The notes under the pieces are model-generated. The model worked only from the letters and a program-made list of their open reading frames with translations. It was not told the DNA's origin and made no database searches. A stretch of 64,000 nucleotides of DNA from Erythrophleum ivorense (lineage: Eukaryota > Streptophyta > Magnoliopsida > Fabales > Fabaceae). Positions 34,190 to 45,247 of this stretch are shown in pieces. Where the stretch lies: the NCBI GenBank assembly GCA_026724425.1, contig JAIUCV010001104.1, positions 62,001 through 126,000 of the forward strand, in the 5' to 3' direction. A program made the translations under genes and the position numbers. The number at the start of each line of letters is the position of its first letter. Position 1 is the first letter of the stretch.

Positions 34190-35882
34190 GGTCTGGTCTG
34201 ATATCTATTGAAGTTATAATACCTATCCATCGTCATCATTATGATCTATTAATGATATGAGAGCTTCTAAATTATATGTTTCAAAACATGTTTTCACCCT
34301 TTTCTCTAATTCTTTTATATATAATTGGTTTATAAAGTTTATAGACAATTATCTGATTAGTGGTTGCAGCTCTGTGCAAGTAACTAAGCGAGCTTTCACG
34401 ATATCTTTGCTCTAGCAAATGACAACGAGCTATCAACTATGGCTTATCCTCATCTCTTCCTTTTATTATAGTTTCATATTTTTGAAACTTTTCTTCCCCT
34501 TCTCATATGTTCTTACCAAATGTATCCTTAATCTTCTCCCTTTTCACTCTCTAAAAATCATTTGACGTCCAAGTCATATATAGTTATTACTTGTATGTAA
34601 CCTTCACATTAATTATTTAAATAGCAAACCTTTTAACTACCAAAACAAAATTGTATAAATAAATATAATTAGAAATAAACTTGTCAAAAAATTAAAAATA
34701 ATTGGAAGATGTTGAATGTAAGATACAAAAATGAAAACAATGTCTTTACGGAATGCATATCCTTAAATGAGGAAATAAATAGTAACAATCTGTAGATGAG
34801 ATCGACTAATATACTATGTCAAAAAAGCTTATGTATATTATGTTTATTGTCAGAGAAGAAACTCAAGAAGGGGGAATAGTTTTGATAGTTGTTACAGTTT
34901 ATCGATCAGTGGTCGAAACTTAGTTACAAAGAAAAATGAAAGGGCTATGGAAAACGGAAAAAAGAAAAAGAAAAAAACGGCGAGAATATAAGTAGAGAGA
35001 ATGATTTACGAACTCTAGGTTTTTTTAGCTTGAAACGATGAATATATTACACAAGTGATGAATGAATTGTTGGGTGCATGGGTCTACCGTCTACATATAA
35101 TTTCGTACGGACAATTATAATTTTCTCTCTTACTACATTGTTACTTTAACGCTGCAATTATGTACTTTCATTTTCATATTTGTTAAAGATTCGTAAGCCT
35201 AGAGATCGTTTCTGTTTGTAGGAAGTAGTTGTAACAAGATGATATACAATACAAACTTTTTGACTTTTCATGGAAGAAAGTGATATGTCTTTTTTTCTTT
35301 TCTTTTTTTGGTTTTTAAGTGGGGTTGTCTTGATTTGTTAAACATATTTTTAAAACAATTATTGAATTTGTATGAACAAGTGCAAATGTAATTTATGTAA
35401 GTTATTGGCGTTTGAGGCTAAAGTATATGTATAAAAAGTTGAATTGTATCATGGAAAAATTAATTGGTATTCATCACTCATCAGTACCCAAAAAGTTTCC
35501 AAATCGATTTCTTAAGAACGTCCAAACATTGAAAGTATTATACGCATTGTTAAACAGTGTCACAGCAATGTGATTGCTTTTTTAGGACATTGTTATATAT
35601 ACTCTAGGTTCTTAAAATTAATTGGTTATTTATTTTTCTTGTAATGCTTGATAGAAATTGATTAAAAATGTTATATAAAGAGAGTATACTAGTAAATCAC
35701 AAAATAAAATGAAACAGAGTGCACCATTGCGAATAAGTGATGCTCACGCCAAATTCAATTTCAAGAAAACATCATCACCTAAAATTTCTATTTTGATATT
35801 TTGAGATTGTGGAAATGTGGAACTGAAAAAGTATCAAACATAGTGTACAAAGAGTAATTTCATTGTCATTACGTTTTTCTTT
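34190..35882. other. Intergenic
   Basis: The first 150 bp match 42430-42600 (shared 3' flank). The rest is AT-rich without a recognisable gene. 35874-35882 is the left target duplication of Pack-MULE 2. Confidence 0.5.
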
Positions 35883-36121
35883 GGGGGAATTGTGAATATA
35901 CCCTAAAAAAAAGTTTCTATTGTCTTTTTACTCCTTTTTTGACTTTGATCATTTTTTGCCAAAATTGTCCTTCAATATAATTAAAAACTGAATCTAAATT
36001 CTTTTACACGTGAACAAAATTTATAAAATTCATAAAATTAAATGATGTAAACACTGTTTATAATTTTTGAGATTTTTTAGTTTTTTTTTTCATGTTCAGA
36101 AAATTAATTGAAGTTTGGTTC

Positions 36122-36488
36122 TACCAACTTCGATTATCAAAGTAGAAGACGTTTTCTACTATTTACGCGGACGTCTAGCGAGTGTAGAAGATGATATCTA
36201 CAAATAGTTTGTACCTCTACCGTTTTGTAGAATTTGCTCTAAATATATTCTACGGAAGACACAGTCTTCTGCTAATTGTGGATTTCGAGTTCTACGGTAA
36301 ACACTGTCATCTACCGTTCGTAGTTTTTATGTTCTACGTATTACATGACATTCTACCATTCGCAGAGTTTGTGTTCTACAAAAAACAAGTTTTGCTACAA
36401 TTTCGTAGAATTCATGTTTTTACTACAAGTTCTACCAAAATAACTGTCATCTACCAATTTGTAGATTTTATCTTCTACGAGAATCGAA
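36122..36488. repeat. Subterminal array of GTAGA/TCTAC units (Pack-MULE 2)
   Basis: Reverse complement of the array at 18362-18725, with units kept in order and diverged only by point changes and small indels. It starts about 240 bp from the left end of the element, the same distance as in element 1. Confidence 0.85.
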
Positions 36489-36797
36489 AAAATATTGCAA
36501 CTGAATATTTTTCAAATCTTTATTTCCTTTTTTTTCTCTGCCTCTGAAAATAAACCTCTGTTGATGTTCTTCCTCCTCATCTTCCTCTCTCTATACCCTA
36601 ACTCTCTTTTTCTTCATCTAAATTAATATGTTGCATATCTATGTAACTTGTGGTTCATGGAAAAGGTGTGCAACCAATGGGTGGATATTTGTTGCTGATG
36701 AGGAAAAAGGAGGAAGACTAGTTGCTTTGGAATCTTGAATGTGCTTTTTCACTTTTTTTTTCCATCTACCAGATGAAATATTTTTCTGCCCATTCAG

Positions 36798-37272
36798 GTT
36801 ATGAGTAGAATCAGAATGCTTGTGACCAAAATGGAAACTCTAAGAACCGGAGTCACTGCTAGTGATGCAGCTTTGACACTGAAGATCGCTCCAGCCATGG
36901 CTAAGGAACATCTACTTACTGCAGAGACCAAAGGTAACAAAATCCAACTCTCATCCCAACGAGCTCGTAGAAAGATGAATCTGTTAGATTTATGGTTATC
37001 TTACACTCTCCCATTTTGTTTCAAACAGGTTTGCTGTGTAGAGACATGAGTCCAGACGGGCTTCGGTTCTATTTCAACCTGTTCCCCGAGATTGATCCCA
37101 CCAATCTCCATATGTAAGTCAAATCAAATTACACCCATTTTGTTACTCACTTTCTGTGTCGCTCGTGAGAAACTTATGAACCTTTGTGTTTGCGTTTTTA
37201 TCATCTGGCAGAGTGAAGGAGTTTGGGACATATGGTGAGTGGGTCAAAGCAACTAGTTTGTTGTCCGTATGA
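36798..37272 (+). pseudogene. Captured VPS36 (ESCRT-II) 3' fragment
   Basis: Three exon pieces with intact splice sites: VMSRIRMLVTKMETLRTGVT through LLTAETKG (36798 to about 36933), then LLCRDMSPDGLRFYFNLFPE through DPTNLHI (37028-37112), then VKEFGTYGEWVKATSLLSV and the stop (about 37212-37272). This matches the C-terminal winged-helix part of plant VPS36, the vacuolar sorting ESCRT-II subunit, as I remember it. The GLUE domain and N-terminal two thirds are missing. It lies within Pack-MULE 2. Confidence 0.85.
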
Positions 37273-37699
37273 CAAAGTTTTTGCTCTGAAATCTATTTGT
37301 TACAAAAGAATACTACAAATCTTCTGACCCAAAAATGCCAATAACTTTAATATTTTTTGGTGGGCAAGGTGGGTATAATTTGGTTTTTGTGTCTGTTCAG
37401 GTGTACGAACACTTACACACAAAGTTTGGTTTTGTAACAAAATGTCTCTTTAGTCCCAACTTTTTTTGACAAAAAAGTAGTCCTTTTGTACGCTTGTAAT
37501 AAGTCACTTGATTGACTCATAAATAGTCAAGTCGGTCCCCAATAGATTGCGAGATCATAATACTTGTACCAAAATTAATAAATTTGAGAACAAATTCCAT
37601 TTTCACATCCTTCACAATATCTAAATATCTTATACCTTAAAGCTAAATTAGCCACAGCCTTTTTAACACTGCAAGTTTTCTGTAGAAGAGTGAAGAAAT

Positions 37700-38170
37700 A
37701 ACGGGACTAGGAATTATTCGGCTTCAAGGGCTTCAATCTCGTACCTAATGTCTTCCAAATACTCATTGATGCAAGTCACATAATCTTGCACTCCTCTAAT
37801 GGCTTCTTTAAAAGCGTTATCAAACTCTGCATCCGCTTATGCTTCCTCTGTTCCTGCAGCTTCTGTAATCTCATGAAGATGCACGCACTCGTGCTGCATC
37901 GGCTTCTTGAATTTGCAGTTCTCATGTGTCAGCATTCGTTCTGATGGTCTCCCTACCTTCTTCAGTACCTGTATTGTGACAGTCTGCAAGAAAAAGGAAC
38001 CAAAGTAAGAAACTTTTTGTTCAACCATTGACATATCGAGATTTGAGTAAATGAGATGAGACCAAATGCGATTTCTGCTTCTCTTGAGTTTGAATGTTGC
38101 CGAGCAGTTGAGCAAGATCAGCTCTTCCGACTTCTGGAGTCAGAAACAGAGATTCCATTTCGCGCACCTG
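37700..38170 (-). pseudogene. Captured fragment of an unidentified gene
   Basis: On the minus strand two exon-like blocks are separated by an intron-like gap: EVGRADLAQLLGNIQTQEKQ near 38150-38080, and VLKKVGRPSERMLTHENCKF through HLHEITEAAGTEEA near 37975-37840, continuing past one in-frame stop into FDNAFKEAIRGVQDYVTCIN and an acidic helical end. The pattern is of a conserved, largely helical, nuclear-encoded protein. I cannot name it. The internal stop shows decay. Confidence 0.6.
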
Positions 38171-39223
38171 CATTGCATTTTCATCAAAGGCTCAATCTTC
38201 AACATCAACATTGTGAAGGCAATCAATTAAAATAGAAAACTGAGATAAGATCCACACTTGTTTAGAACATTCGTTGAACTCTGCAGTAATCTCGCTGGAA
38301 TTCAGTCAAGTGTTCAAGAGATCATACGCAAGAATCACAAAGTATAAAAAACAAAACATGCTTCGAAAACAAAAGTCTAACATGATCTATTTCTTTGAAT
38401 TTTTTTGCATCATAACCATCATAAACGAAGTCTAACATCAGCGACCAATTGAAACATAATCAAATCCAAATGAAAACCTTAGAAACTCCAAATCGGTTTT
38501 CATGTCACCAAACTCCAAAAATCTTGTAAAACTACCAACCTAAACATACATTCAAACACAATATTTTCAATCCACTGAAAGAAAGAGTAAAGAAAGATGG
38601 AATTCAGTCAAGTGTTCAACACCTCAATTGCAAACCAATTCTACCAATCAATTTCATGAACACTTAAAACTAGCAAAAACCCCCAATTGCATGTCGTCAA
38701 CACCTAAAGTACCCCAATTCTACAAATAATCGAGAACAAAAGTGAATGGAGAAGTGGAAAAGAAGTGAATCGCGGATTCTACTAACCTTGTCACTATGAA
38801 AAAGAAGTGAATCGCGGATTTTAGTGCAAAGGGAGAACGACGACGGCGAGCTTCCAATCGAGCGACGGCGAGAAGTCTCCTTCTCCGTCGACGACGACGG
38901 CGAGCGACGACGAGTTCTACGACGGCGAGCGACGAGGGCGAGGACAACGGCGACGGCGAGATTCCGAGTTAGATTTCGGCGAAGTCTCCTTCTCCGTCGT
39001 CGCGAAGATGAGTGATTTTTTTTTTGTTTAGGCGAATGGTTTTCTTGTTTTTTCCGCTTTCATTCTTATTCTTTTTTTTTTAATTCAAAAATGTTTTTAA
39101 ATTCAAGGTCAAAAGCGGAAAAATTGTCAAGAAAAAGTGTAATGGGACAAAGTCCAAACGTGAAAGAGTAACGGGACAAGAGAGCTTTTTTTAGAGTATT
39201 TTGGCAATTTTCTCTTTTTCTTT

Positions 39224-40437
39224 TTACCCTTTTGCTTTTCTTGTTAGAATTTTACACTGTATAAACGACTATAAGCAATCAAAATTTCCCATGTTCGCAT
39301 GATTAAAATAGGCAGGAGCTTAATAAAGGAAGATGTCCATTTCCATTTATAAATTGTAATTGTGTAGAAATAAATGCGTTTACGCAAGTTGCATGACAAT
39401 TATTAGACTTGAAAATTTGTTTGTTTAGGTGGAAGAATGGAGTTAATTAACTATCTAACACACATATAAATTACGATCTTCGAGGATTACTTGAAATTTG
39501 TTTTATACTTTATAATATCTGCATAATGAATGTATCGATAACAAATTAACATTAGAAGCCTTTGATAGGTTACTATATTAATTAATATATGGCCAAAATT
39601 ATGTATTGAAAAGTGAAATCGTCGAAAAAAATATTACCATTACAAGTATACTGTATACCAGCGGCGAGCTAGCCACAAAATCTACATGGGTCAAAGATAT
39701 ATTAACTATATATTACAAGCAGGGTCGTAATTAGTGGAGGTCTAAAGCAATTTTCAAAATTATGTGGTTTTTTCAGAATTTTGTTTAATAATTAAAAATG
39801 TTAATAATAAAATTTTAATAAACCCAGTTTATATCGGTATAGCAAAGGCTCGTACTCAACACTTTAGAAGTGAGGAACATTTTACCAATGAGCTAAAGAG
39901 TTACTTTGTGAGTTGTGGCCTAAAAAATTGTATATATATTGTGTGGCCTAAATCATACAACACGTCCGGACGTGGGTCAAATGCATGTATATATATTGTG
40001 TGACCCTACTGTAATTTGTTATCATATTCGATTGAATTTCAGTGAGAGATTTCCTTAATTGTTGGTGGACTTCAAATTTCCACACACAAAAGAAATACAT
40101 TAGCTGAAAATGTACTAAATTTACACAAAATCTACTAAATTTGTTTGTCGATTGAATTTCAATGAGAGATTTCCTTAATTGTTGGTGGACTTCAAATTTC
40201 CACACACAAAAGAAATACATTAGCTGAAAATGTAATAACTGTATTCTAAACATAAGAGCCATAAGGCATAGTAAAGGAGAGTGCATGGAAACAACAAGAA
40301 GGAAACATAAGACTAATGAGAACCAAATGGCTATATAAAGAGGATAGGGGTCGATAGAGGTAAGAGCGTATAGAGAGAAAGGGAGAGAGATAGAAGTAGA
40401 AAAAAAAAAAAAAGTAGCTATAGAGAGGAAAAAAAAA
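39224..40437. other. Intergenic and promoter region
   Basis: AT-rich. Contains a direct repeat of about 88 bp with a 120-bp period (40029-40115 and 40149-40235) and a TATA box, GGCTATATAAAGAGG, at about 40329-40343, about 100 bp before the next ATG. A CAGGGTCG at 39720 resembles an hAT end, but no target duplication was found. Confidence 0.5.
40029..40236. repeat. 88-bp direct repeat with 120-bp period
   Basis: CGATTGAATTTCAGTGAGAG through CATTAGCTGAAAATGTA occurs twice with one mismatch seen; the spacer is 33 bp. It lies 90-400 bp upstream of the TATA box of the broken membrane-protein gene. Confidence 0.9.
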
Positions 40438-40580
40438 ATGGAAAACCAAGGGAAGATCATCAAAGCGAAGAAACAGGAATCGATGAAGCAGTCTACATCT
40501 ACACACTGTGTTTCTCCACCTCCTCAGCCGATATACCTTGATCTTCCACTGCCACCTACTCAGCCGGAATCAGGCCCCAC

Positions 40581-41696
40581 TGTAATATCCGTAAACCAAG
40601 AAGTGGAGTTTTTGCTTGGTGTCGAGCGACACCGGCCAAATCGCAGAAATCCGGTTTGTTTCTATTTTGTTCGGTTCGCGATTGGTTCGGGTTGGAAACC
40701 CTAGGACGCGAAATAAATAGCTTGTGCCGTCGAGTTTTGTCCTTTAGCGACTTGAGAGAAGTTCCAGAGGCGATTTTGAGGAGATTGTGAAGTTTTGTGA
40801 GGTTTTGATTGCTGTTCTTCCTTGTTCATCCACTGTTTCTCCCTTTCAATCCAAATCCAAGGTGAGTGGGGTGACTGTGGGCTCGGGATTTCTGGATCTA
40901 GGTTGATAGATTGATGTATTAATGAGTTTCTATTGATTTTCGTGATGATTATGTGTTGATTGTTGAGTTTAATCGTGTTTGGTATTGTTAAGTTTGTGAT
41001 TTTGTGTTTTTGGTGCTGTTGAATCGCACTTGTTATCGTCCTGTCGAACGGGTGTCGATCGACACCAATCTGGTCCCGGTCGACACCAAGGCCAAGGGTG
41101 TCGAACGACACCAAGCGGGTGTCGGTCGACACCAGAAGCTGGTTCGGCGATGGAATAAAATTGTAAATTGAATTAAAATGGTTTAATCCGGTTTAATGGA
41201 GTTAATTGATTTTAATGGTTAATTGGTTTGGTTTAATTAATTATTTTAGGATTAATAATTAATTAAGATTATTATTTAATTATGAGAATTATTTAATAAT
41301 TAATTGGAATTATTTTTAATGGTGGAAAAATATTTAATAATTGTGGAAATTATTTAAAAGACTTTAATTATCTGGAAATTGCGTAATTGGCCCGTGGGCA
41401 GAGTGATCGTCTCACTAAGTATTTATGATAATACTTACGCATCTCCTTTCATGTGATGCAGGTAGTAGAAATGTTTAAGCGCGGAATCAATGCCGAAGAA
41501 GAGGATTATAGGTTTTATGTTTTGTTCATTTTGCTTAAGTTGTTAGATTTATTTGATATTTGAATTTATTTGATTATTGGCTTTTATTGTTGAACTGATA
41601 TTATGCTTTATTGATTTATTTATTTTAAGACTTCTGTTAGAATTGTTTAAGTATTTATTAAAAAAAAAAAAAAAAAAAAGGTGTTAGGTTGTTTCA
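40581..41696. mobile_element. Solo LTR (1,116 bp)
   Basis: Starts TGTAATATCC and ends TTTCA, with 5-bp target duplications CCCAC at 40576-40580 and 41697-41701. No internal retroelement sequence is present, so it arose by LTR-LTR recombination. It contains at least five copies of the palindrome family GTGTCGNNCGACAC (about 40619-40632 and four between 41048 and 41134) and an A tract near its end. Confidence 0.88.
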
Positions 41697-42055
41697 CCCA
41701 CCGCCACCATCACCACCTCCCCACTGACGGATCCGTTGATAGTAAAAAAGAAAAAGTGTAAGTAATTTCCGAGATTATTTCCCTTCATTAATCCTTACTG
41801 CTCCGTTTGATCTTCAGATATTTCTTTAATTTAACAGCGACAAGCAGAAACTATGGAATACGGCGGTGCGAGATTGCCACATTGTAATCCGGACCTTGAT
41901 TGCGCTGGTTGTTTCGTATTCGTTGGGAATGAAGGCTGTCTCATCAACATGGCCAATTCCGTTAAACAGTTTCTCTTTAGGGTCCATACTAGTATATGCC
42001 GTGTCCTCCATGGTGGCCATTGTCTTCGTGTCCAAGCCATGGCGTGCGATACCAG

Positions 42056-42205
42056 CAGGGCCGACCCTGAAAATTAAAAGGTCAGAATAATTTAATAGAG
42101 TTTCGATAAATTTTGGGGCCAAAAATCAAATTTTAATTATTTTGGGGCCAAAATCAATACATATTTTTCACAAAAATGTGGAGCCATAGCCAAATGACTC
42201 ACCTG
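42056..42205. mobile_element. hAT-type MITE with 8-bp target duplication
   Basis: GATACCAG flanks both sides (42048-42055 and 42206-42213). Ends are CAGGGCCGACCC and, inward from the right, CAGGTGAGTCATTTGG, so only CAGG is inverted. Related in its GGGCC-rich start to the MITE at 31906. Confidence 0.85.
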
Positions 42206-42345
42206 GATACCAGATGTTCTTGCACTTACGGCTGAATTGGTTGCTGTTCATGTCCCCCTGTTCTACTTATTTGGGGTGATATTTGGTACGGGCTCGGCCA
42301 TCGTCTTCGTATTGGCTCTAGTAGGGTCTTTATGGGTCCGTTTTG

Positions 42346-42620
42346 TGCTCTGATATCTATTTAAGTTATAATACCTATCGATCGTCGTCATTATGATCTA
42401 TCTATTGTTACTAGTTATTTACTGGAAGATGTTGATTTAGGGTCTCTGGTCTGATATCTATTTAAGTTATAATACCTATCCATTGTCATCATTATGATTA
42501 TGATCTATTAATAATATGAGAGCTTCTAAATTATATGTTTCAAAAACTATGGTATTCACCCTTTTCTCCAATTCTTTTATATATAAAAAGATTGGTTTAT
42601 TATAAGGTTTAGAGACAATT
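42346..42620. repeat. Duplicated 3' flank shared with the gene at 33299
   Basis: The stretch around CTGATATCTATTTAAGTTAT is present twice here (about 42351 and 42449) and once at 34198. The second copy is preceded by TTGATTTAGGG, the last codons and stop of the 33299 gene, which suggests that a relic of that gene's end lies here. Confidence 0.75.
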
Positions 42621-43035
42621 CCCTGATCAAATTATATAAATACAAAAGTGTCAGGGCTTAAAAATTTGCGTCAATCTAGTTTTCTTGAGCTGGAAGTCAC
42701 AATCGGTTTCTTCAAACACGAACACAATTAATATAAAAGTTAATTACAACTCGAAACATTGAATTCTTACCCAAAAAAAAAAAAACTCGAAACATTGAAA
42801 CTGAAATATACTTTTACTTTTACTCAAACATTGAATTTTTTTGGCTTGTTGCTCTTGTAGCATTACTAGTCAAGATTCGAACTTTTAAAGTAAATAGACC
42901 TTGCAATGATTCTCTGTTATCATCCTAAGCAGACTGCAACGTTTTATCAATTATAATGCTATCTCACAGAATTTAAACACAAACAAAGTATCAAGACAGA
43001 CACAATACCAAACAATGGAACATCCGGACGCGAAA

Positions 43036-43720
43036 CTAGTTTGTATTTCCTTCGTTGTCCTTTCTCATACCATCTTGGACTTGGGATGCGATGGCAATAA
43101 CTGCACAAGCGAGAGATTGATGATGATGGCCTTTTTTAGGCATTGAACTGATTATAATAGATTGTTGATGCAAATGAGTATAAATAAGCAAACTGAAAAA
43201 GATCCGGAAAGATACCTGATAACAAGAGATAAGAGAGGAGGCAAATCCAAAGGAAATGTGATTAGCCATTATTAAACCACAAGGTGCTGCGTTTGAACGT
43301 GGAATTGAACAGAAGATCCCAAATAACAGAAGAGGGATATACGTCCAGCACGTTCTTTGTCCTATTCAAAGCACAAACAGAAACACAAACGTCGGTTAGT
43401 TAGTTTGACCCGAGAAAATAAGAAGTAAGTCCCTTTATGAGGCTTGGAGTCACCTTGTAAATCCCAGTCCTGCCAAGCCACACGATTTGATCGAGGAACA
43501 AGAAGGTAGACAGCAATGCGTTTTTGGACTGCCATAAATCAGAACATGAATCAATCAAATATATATGTCATGTGGCAGGCAAAGAAATGAGCTCAAAAAG
43601 AAAGCAAGCAAGACAAGAACAATTACCTTACCGAGCATGCAGAACAAGAGTGCCTTTGGCAACAGGGCTAATGAGAGCATGGAGATCATTCACAAACTGC
43701 ATTGCACCCACAAGCAAGCA
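43036..43720 (-). pseudogene. PEX11 (peroxisome division) gene fragment
   Basis: Reading down the minus strand: FVNDLHALISPVAKGTLVL (about 43700-43630), KNALLSTFLFLDQIVWLGRT then GIYK (about 43530-43453), DKERAGRISLFCYLGSSV (about 43361-43308) and SFGFASSLISCYQ near 43255-43217. These match successive blocks of plant PEX11C/D/E as I remember them, with plausible splice sites between them. The N-terminal exon, the amphipathic start and much of the middle are missing, and the last part has drifted, so this looks like a decayed copy. Confidence 0.8.
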
Positions 43721-43869
43721 AGAAGACCATTTTTACTGGCTTATTCCAATGTACTCTATCTACTTTACGTTAGATTCTTGTACAAAGGAATCGGGTACCA
43801 AGAAAACAGAGTCAAATTGGCGATAATAATAATAATTCATCCCCTTCTACTTCTTCTCCCAATGAAATA

Positions 43870-44977
43870 GGCCAGACCAAATGGAAACCATGATTTATTT
43901 CTGACCGTTGATCACGTTGACTCTTTCTTTCCTCCTTTCTCTTCAAATGTATATATTTTCTGTTTTTCTCTGATTATAATATAGATAAATTAATTAAAAT
44001 AACTAGCTAACAAAAAACAATTTCCTTTTAATTTCGCTAGAATAAAATGTATATATTCTGCAATGTATACAAACTTGCCCCTTTAATTTGGTCTACAATA
44101 ATTTAAATATTTGGGTTTTGGTTTATTATTTACGGTTTAGTGTTTAGCTTTTTGGATTTAGTATTTTGGGTTTAGAGTTTAGATTTGGTTTCTAAGATAA
44201 ATATTTGGGTTTGGGTTTAGCATTTAGGGTCTATGGCTTAATATTTAGGATTTAGGTTTAGTTTTGAAGCTAAATATTTGGGTTTGGATTTAGATTTACT
44301 GTTTATGCTTTATCATTAAAATTGTGAGAGAAATTTGAGGCGCGTGGTATTCGCCACTTACCTTTTTTTTTTTTTTTTTGAAGTGATTAAAGTGCGATTG
44401 CCTCTTAATTTTAATCAGAGACTTTGATGATTTTTAATCAACTCTATCATAATCATATTGACTATGATCGAGATATCGTATTGGTTGATGAGTTTTAATA
44501 AACGGTATATAATAACTTTCACACTATAACACGATCCGTCAATAGAAAAGCCGTAGCCGTTATATATTTTTAAGAGAAATTTTGGAAAAATTTCCTTAAT
44601 ATCAATTTTTATTTTGAATAATATCTTAGTTTTTCTTTGTTTTGAAAAACACACTTTTTATGTAAAAATACTAAATTATAAGTTTCTAACTAATTTTAAC
44701 TAAAACAAAATTTAAATAATAAAAACAAAAAAATATGGTTTTGTACAGTGTTTTGAAAACCAGACCGGTTTAACCGGGACCCGAAGACCTATCCGAGTTG
44801 GTTCACTGCAAAAAACCGGTTTCAGAAAAACCCCAAAAACTCTTATGAAAACCGGCTAAAACCGACGAACCGGCTTGAACCGATGAGCAAGAAAACCCGG
44901 CTTTTGAAGCTTCCAAGAAAACCCGGTTCTATCTACTTTACCTAGTCAAATCAACTTTGAAACACAGATTCAAACAC
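43870..44977. other. Intergenic with degenerate repeats
   Basis: Holds a degenerate telomere-like tract of GGTTTAG/TTTGGGT words at about 44110-44320 and, at about 44750-44940, a repeat with many ACCGG words (CAGACCGGTTTAACCGG and others) that is probably a transposon remnant. No gene seen. Confidence 0.5.
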
Positions 44978-45247
44978 AGTTTCAACCTTTCTCTAGTCTC
45001 TAAATCTGATGATAGAAGTGAACCAATCAAGCTAAAAACTTTAACAAATTCCTCAGATTTCTTAAGAGAAAAGATAATCCATGGTTGAATTTGTCATATA
45101 ACTCATCTTCATGACATTTCTGTTGAACTTCTTGTATATAGAGAACGGAAAATGTAGAAAAACACAAACTTTCATACATATACATATGACCAAGATAGTT
45201 TGTGTTTTACATCAAAAACATAGCCAGGCAAAAAGGAGAATTTGAAG

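Larger units (their letters stand above)
35883..39214. mobile_element. Pack-MULE 2 (sister of element 1, different cargo)
   Basis: Flanked by a perfect 9-bp repeat TTTTTCTTT (35874-35882 and 39215-39223). The left end GGGGGAATTGTGAATATACC and the inward right end GAGAAAATTGCCAAAATACT are inverted repeats related to those of element 1. Internal non-cargo parts also match element 1 in reverse orientation: the GTAGA/TCTAC array lies near the left end here, and the region around 38390-38560 is the reverse complement of about 15750-15880 of element 1. Cargo is a VPS36 3' end (+) and an unidentified fragment (-). The right part (38830-39010) is GC-rich with CGACGGCGAG repeats. No transposase. Confidence 0.88.
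40438..42353 (+). pseudogene. Membrane-protein gene broken by a solo LTR and an hAT MITE
   Basis: Exon 1 starts at 40438 (MENQGKIIKAKKQESMKQ, then a Pro-rich stretch) and is cut at 40580 by a 1,116-bp solo LTR; it resumes at 41702 and ends in Lys codons at a GTAA donor near 41763. Exon 2 starts at 41838 and has strongly hydrophobic segments (VIRTLIALVVSYSLGM; LGSILVYAVSSMVAIVFV). It is cut at 42055 by a 150-bp MITE, resumes at 42214 with further hydrophobic segments and stops at 42351. Without the two insertions and their target duplications the frame is continuous, so both insertions hit a gene that was intact until then. The family is not recognised; a short soluble N terminus plus about four TM segments is seen. 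Confidence 0.7.

Noticed and set aside
36191..36547. 118-residue open frame with repeated Phe/Tyr motifs
   Set aside because: It is the GTAGA/TCTAC array read as protein; the sister array in element 1 is not open in the same way.
39716..40004. Possible hAT element (CAGGGTCG ... GACCCTACTG)
   Set aside because: Inverted ends are weak and the 8-bp flanks do not match.
44750..44976. ACCGG-rich repeat as a complete hAT MITE
   Set aside because: No matching target duplication and no clear right end; kept only as a remnant in the intergenic note.
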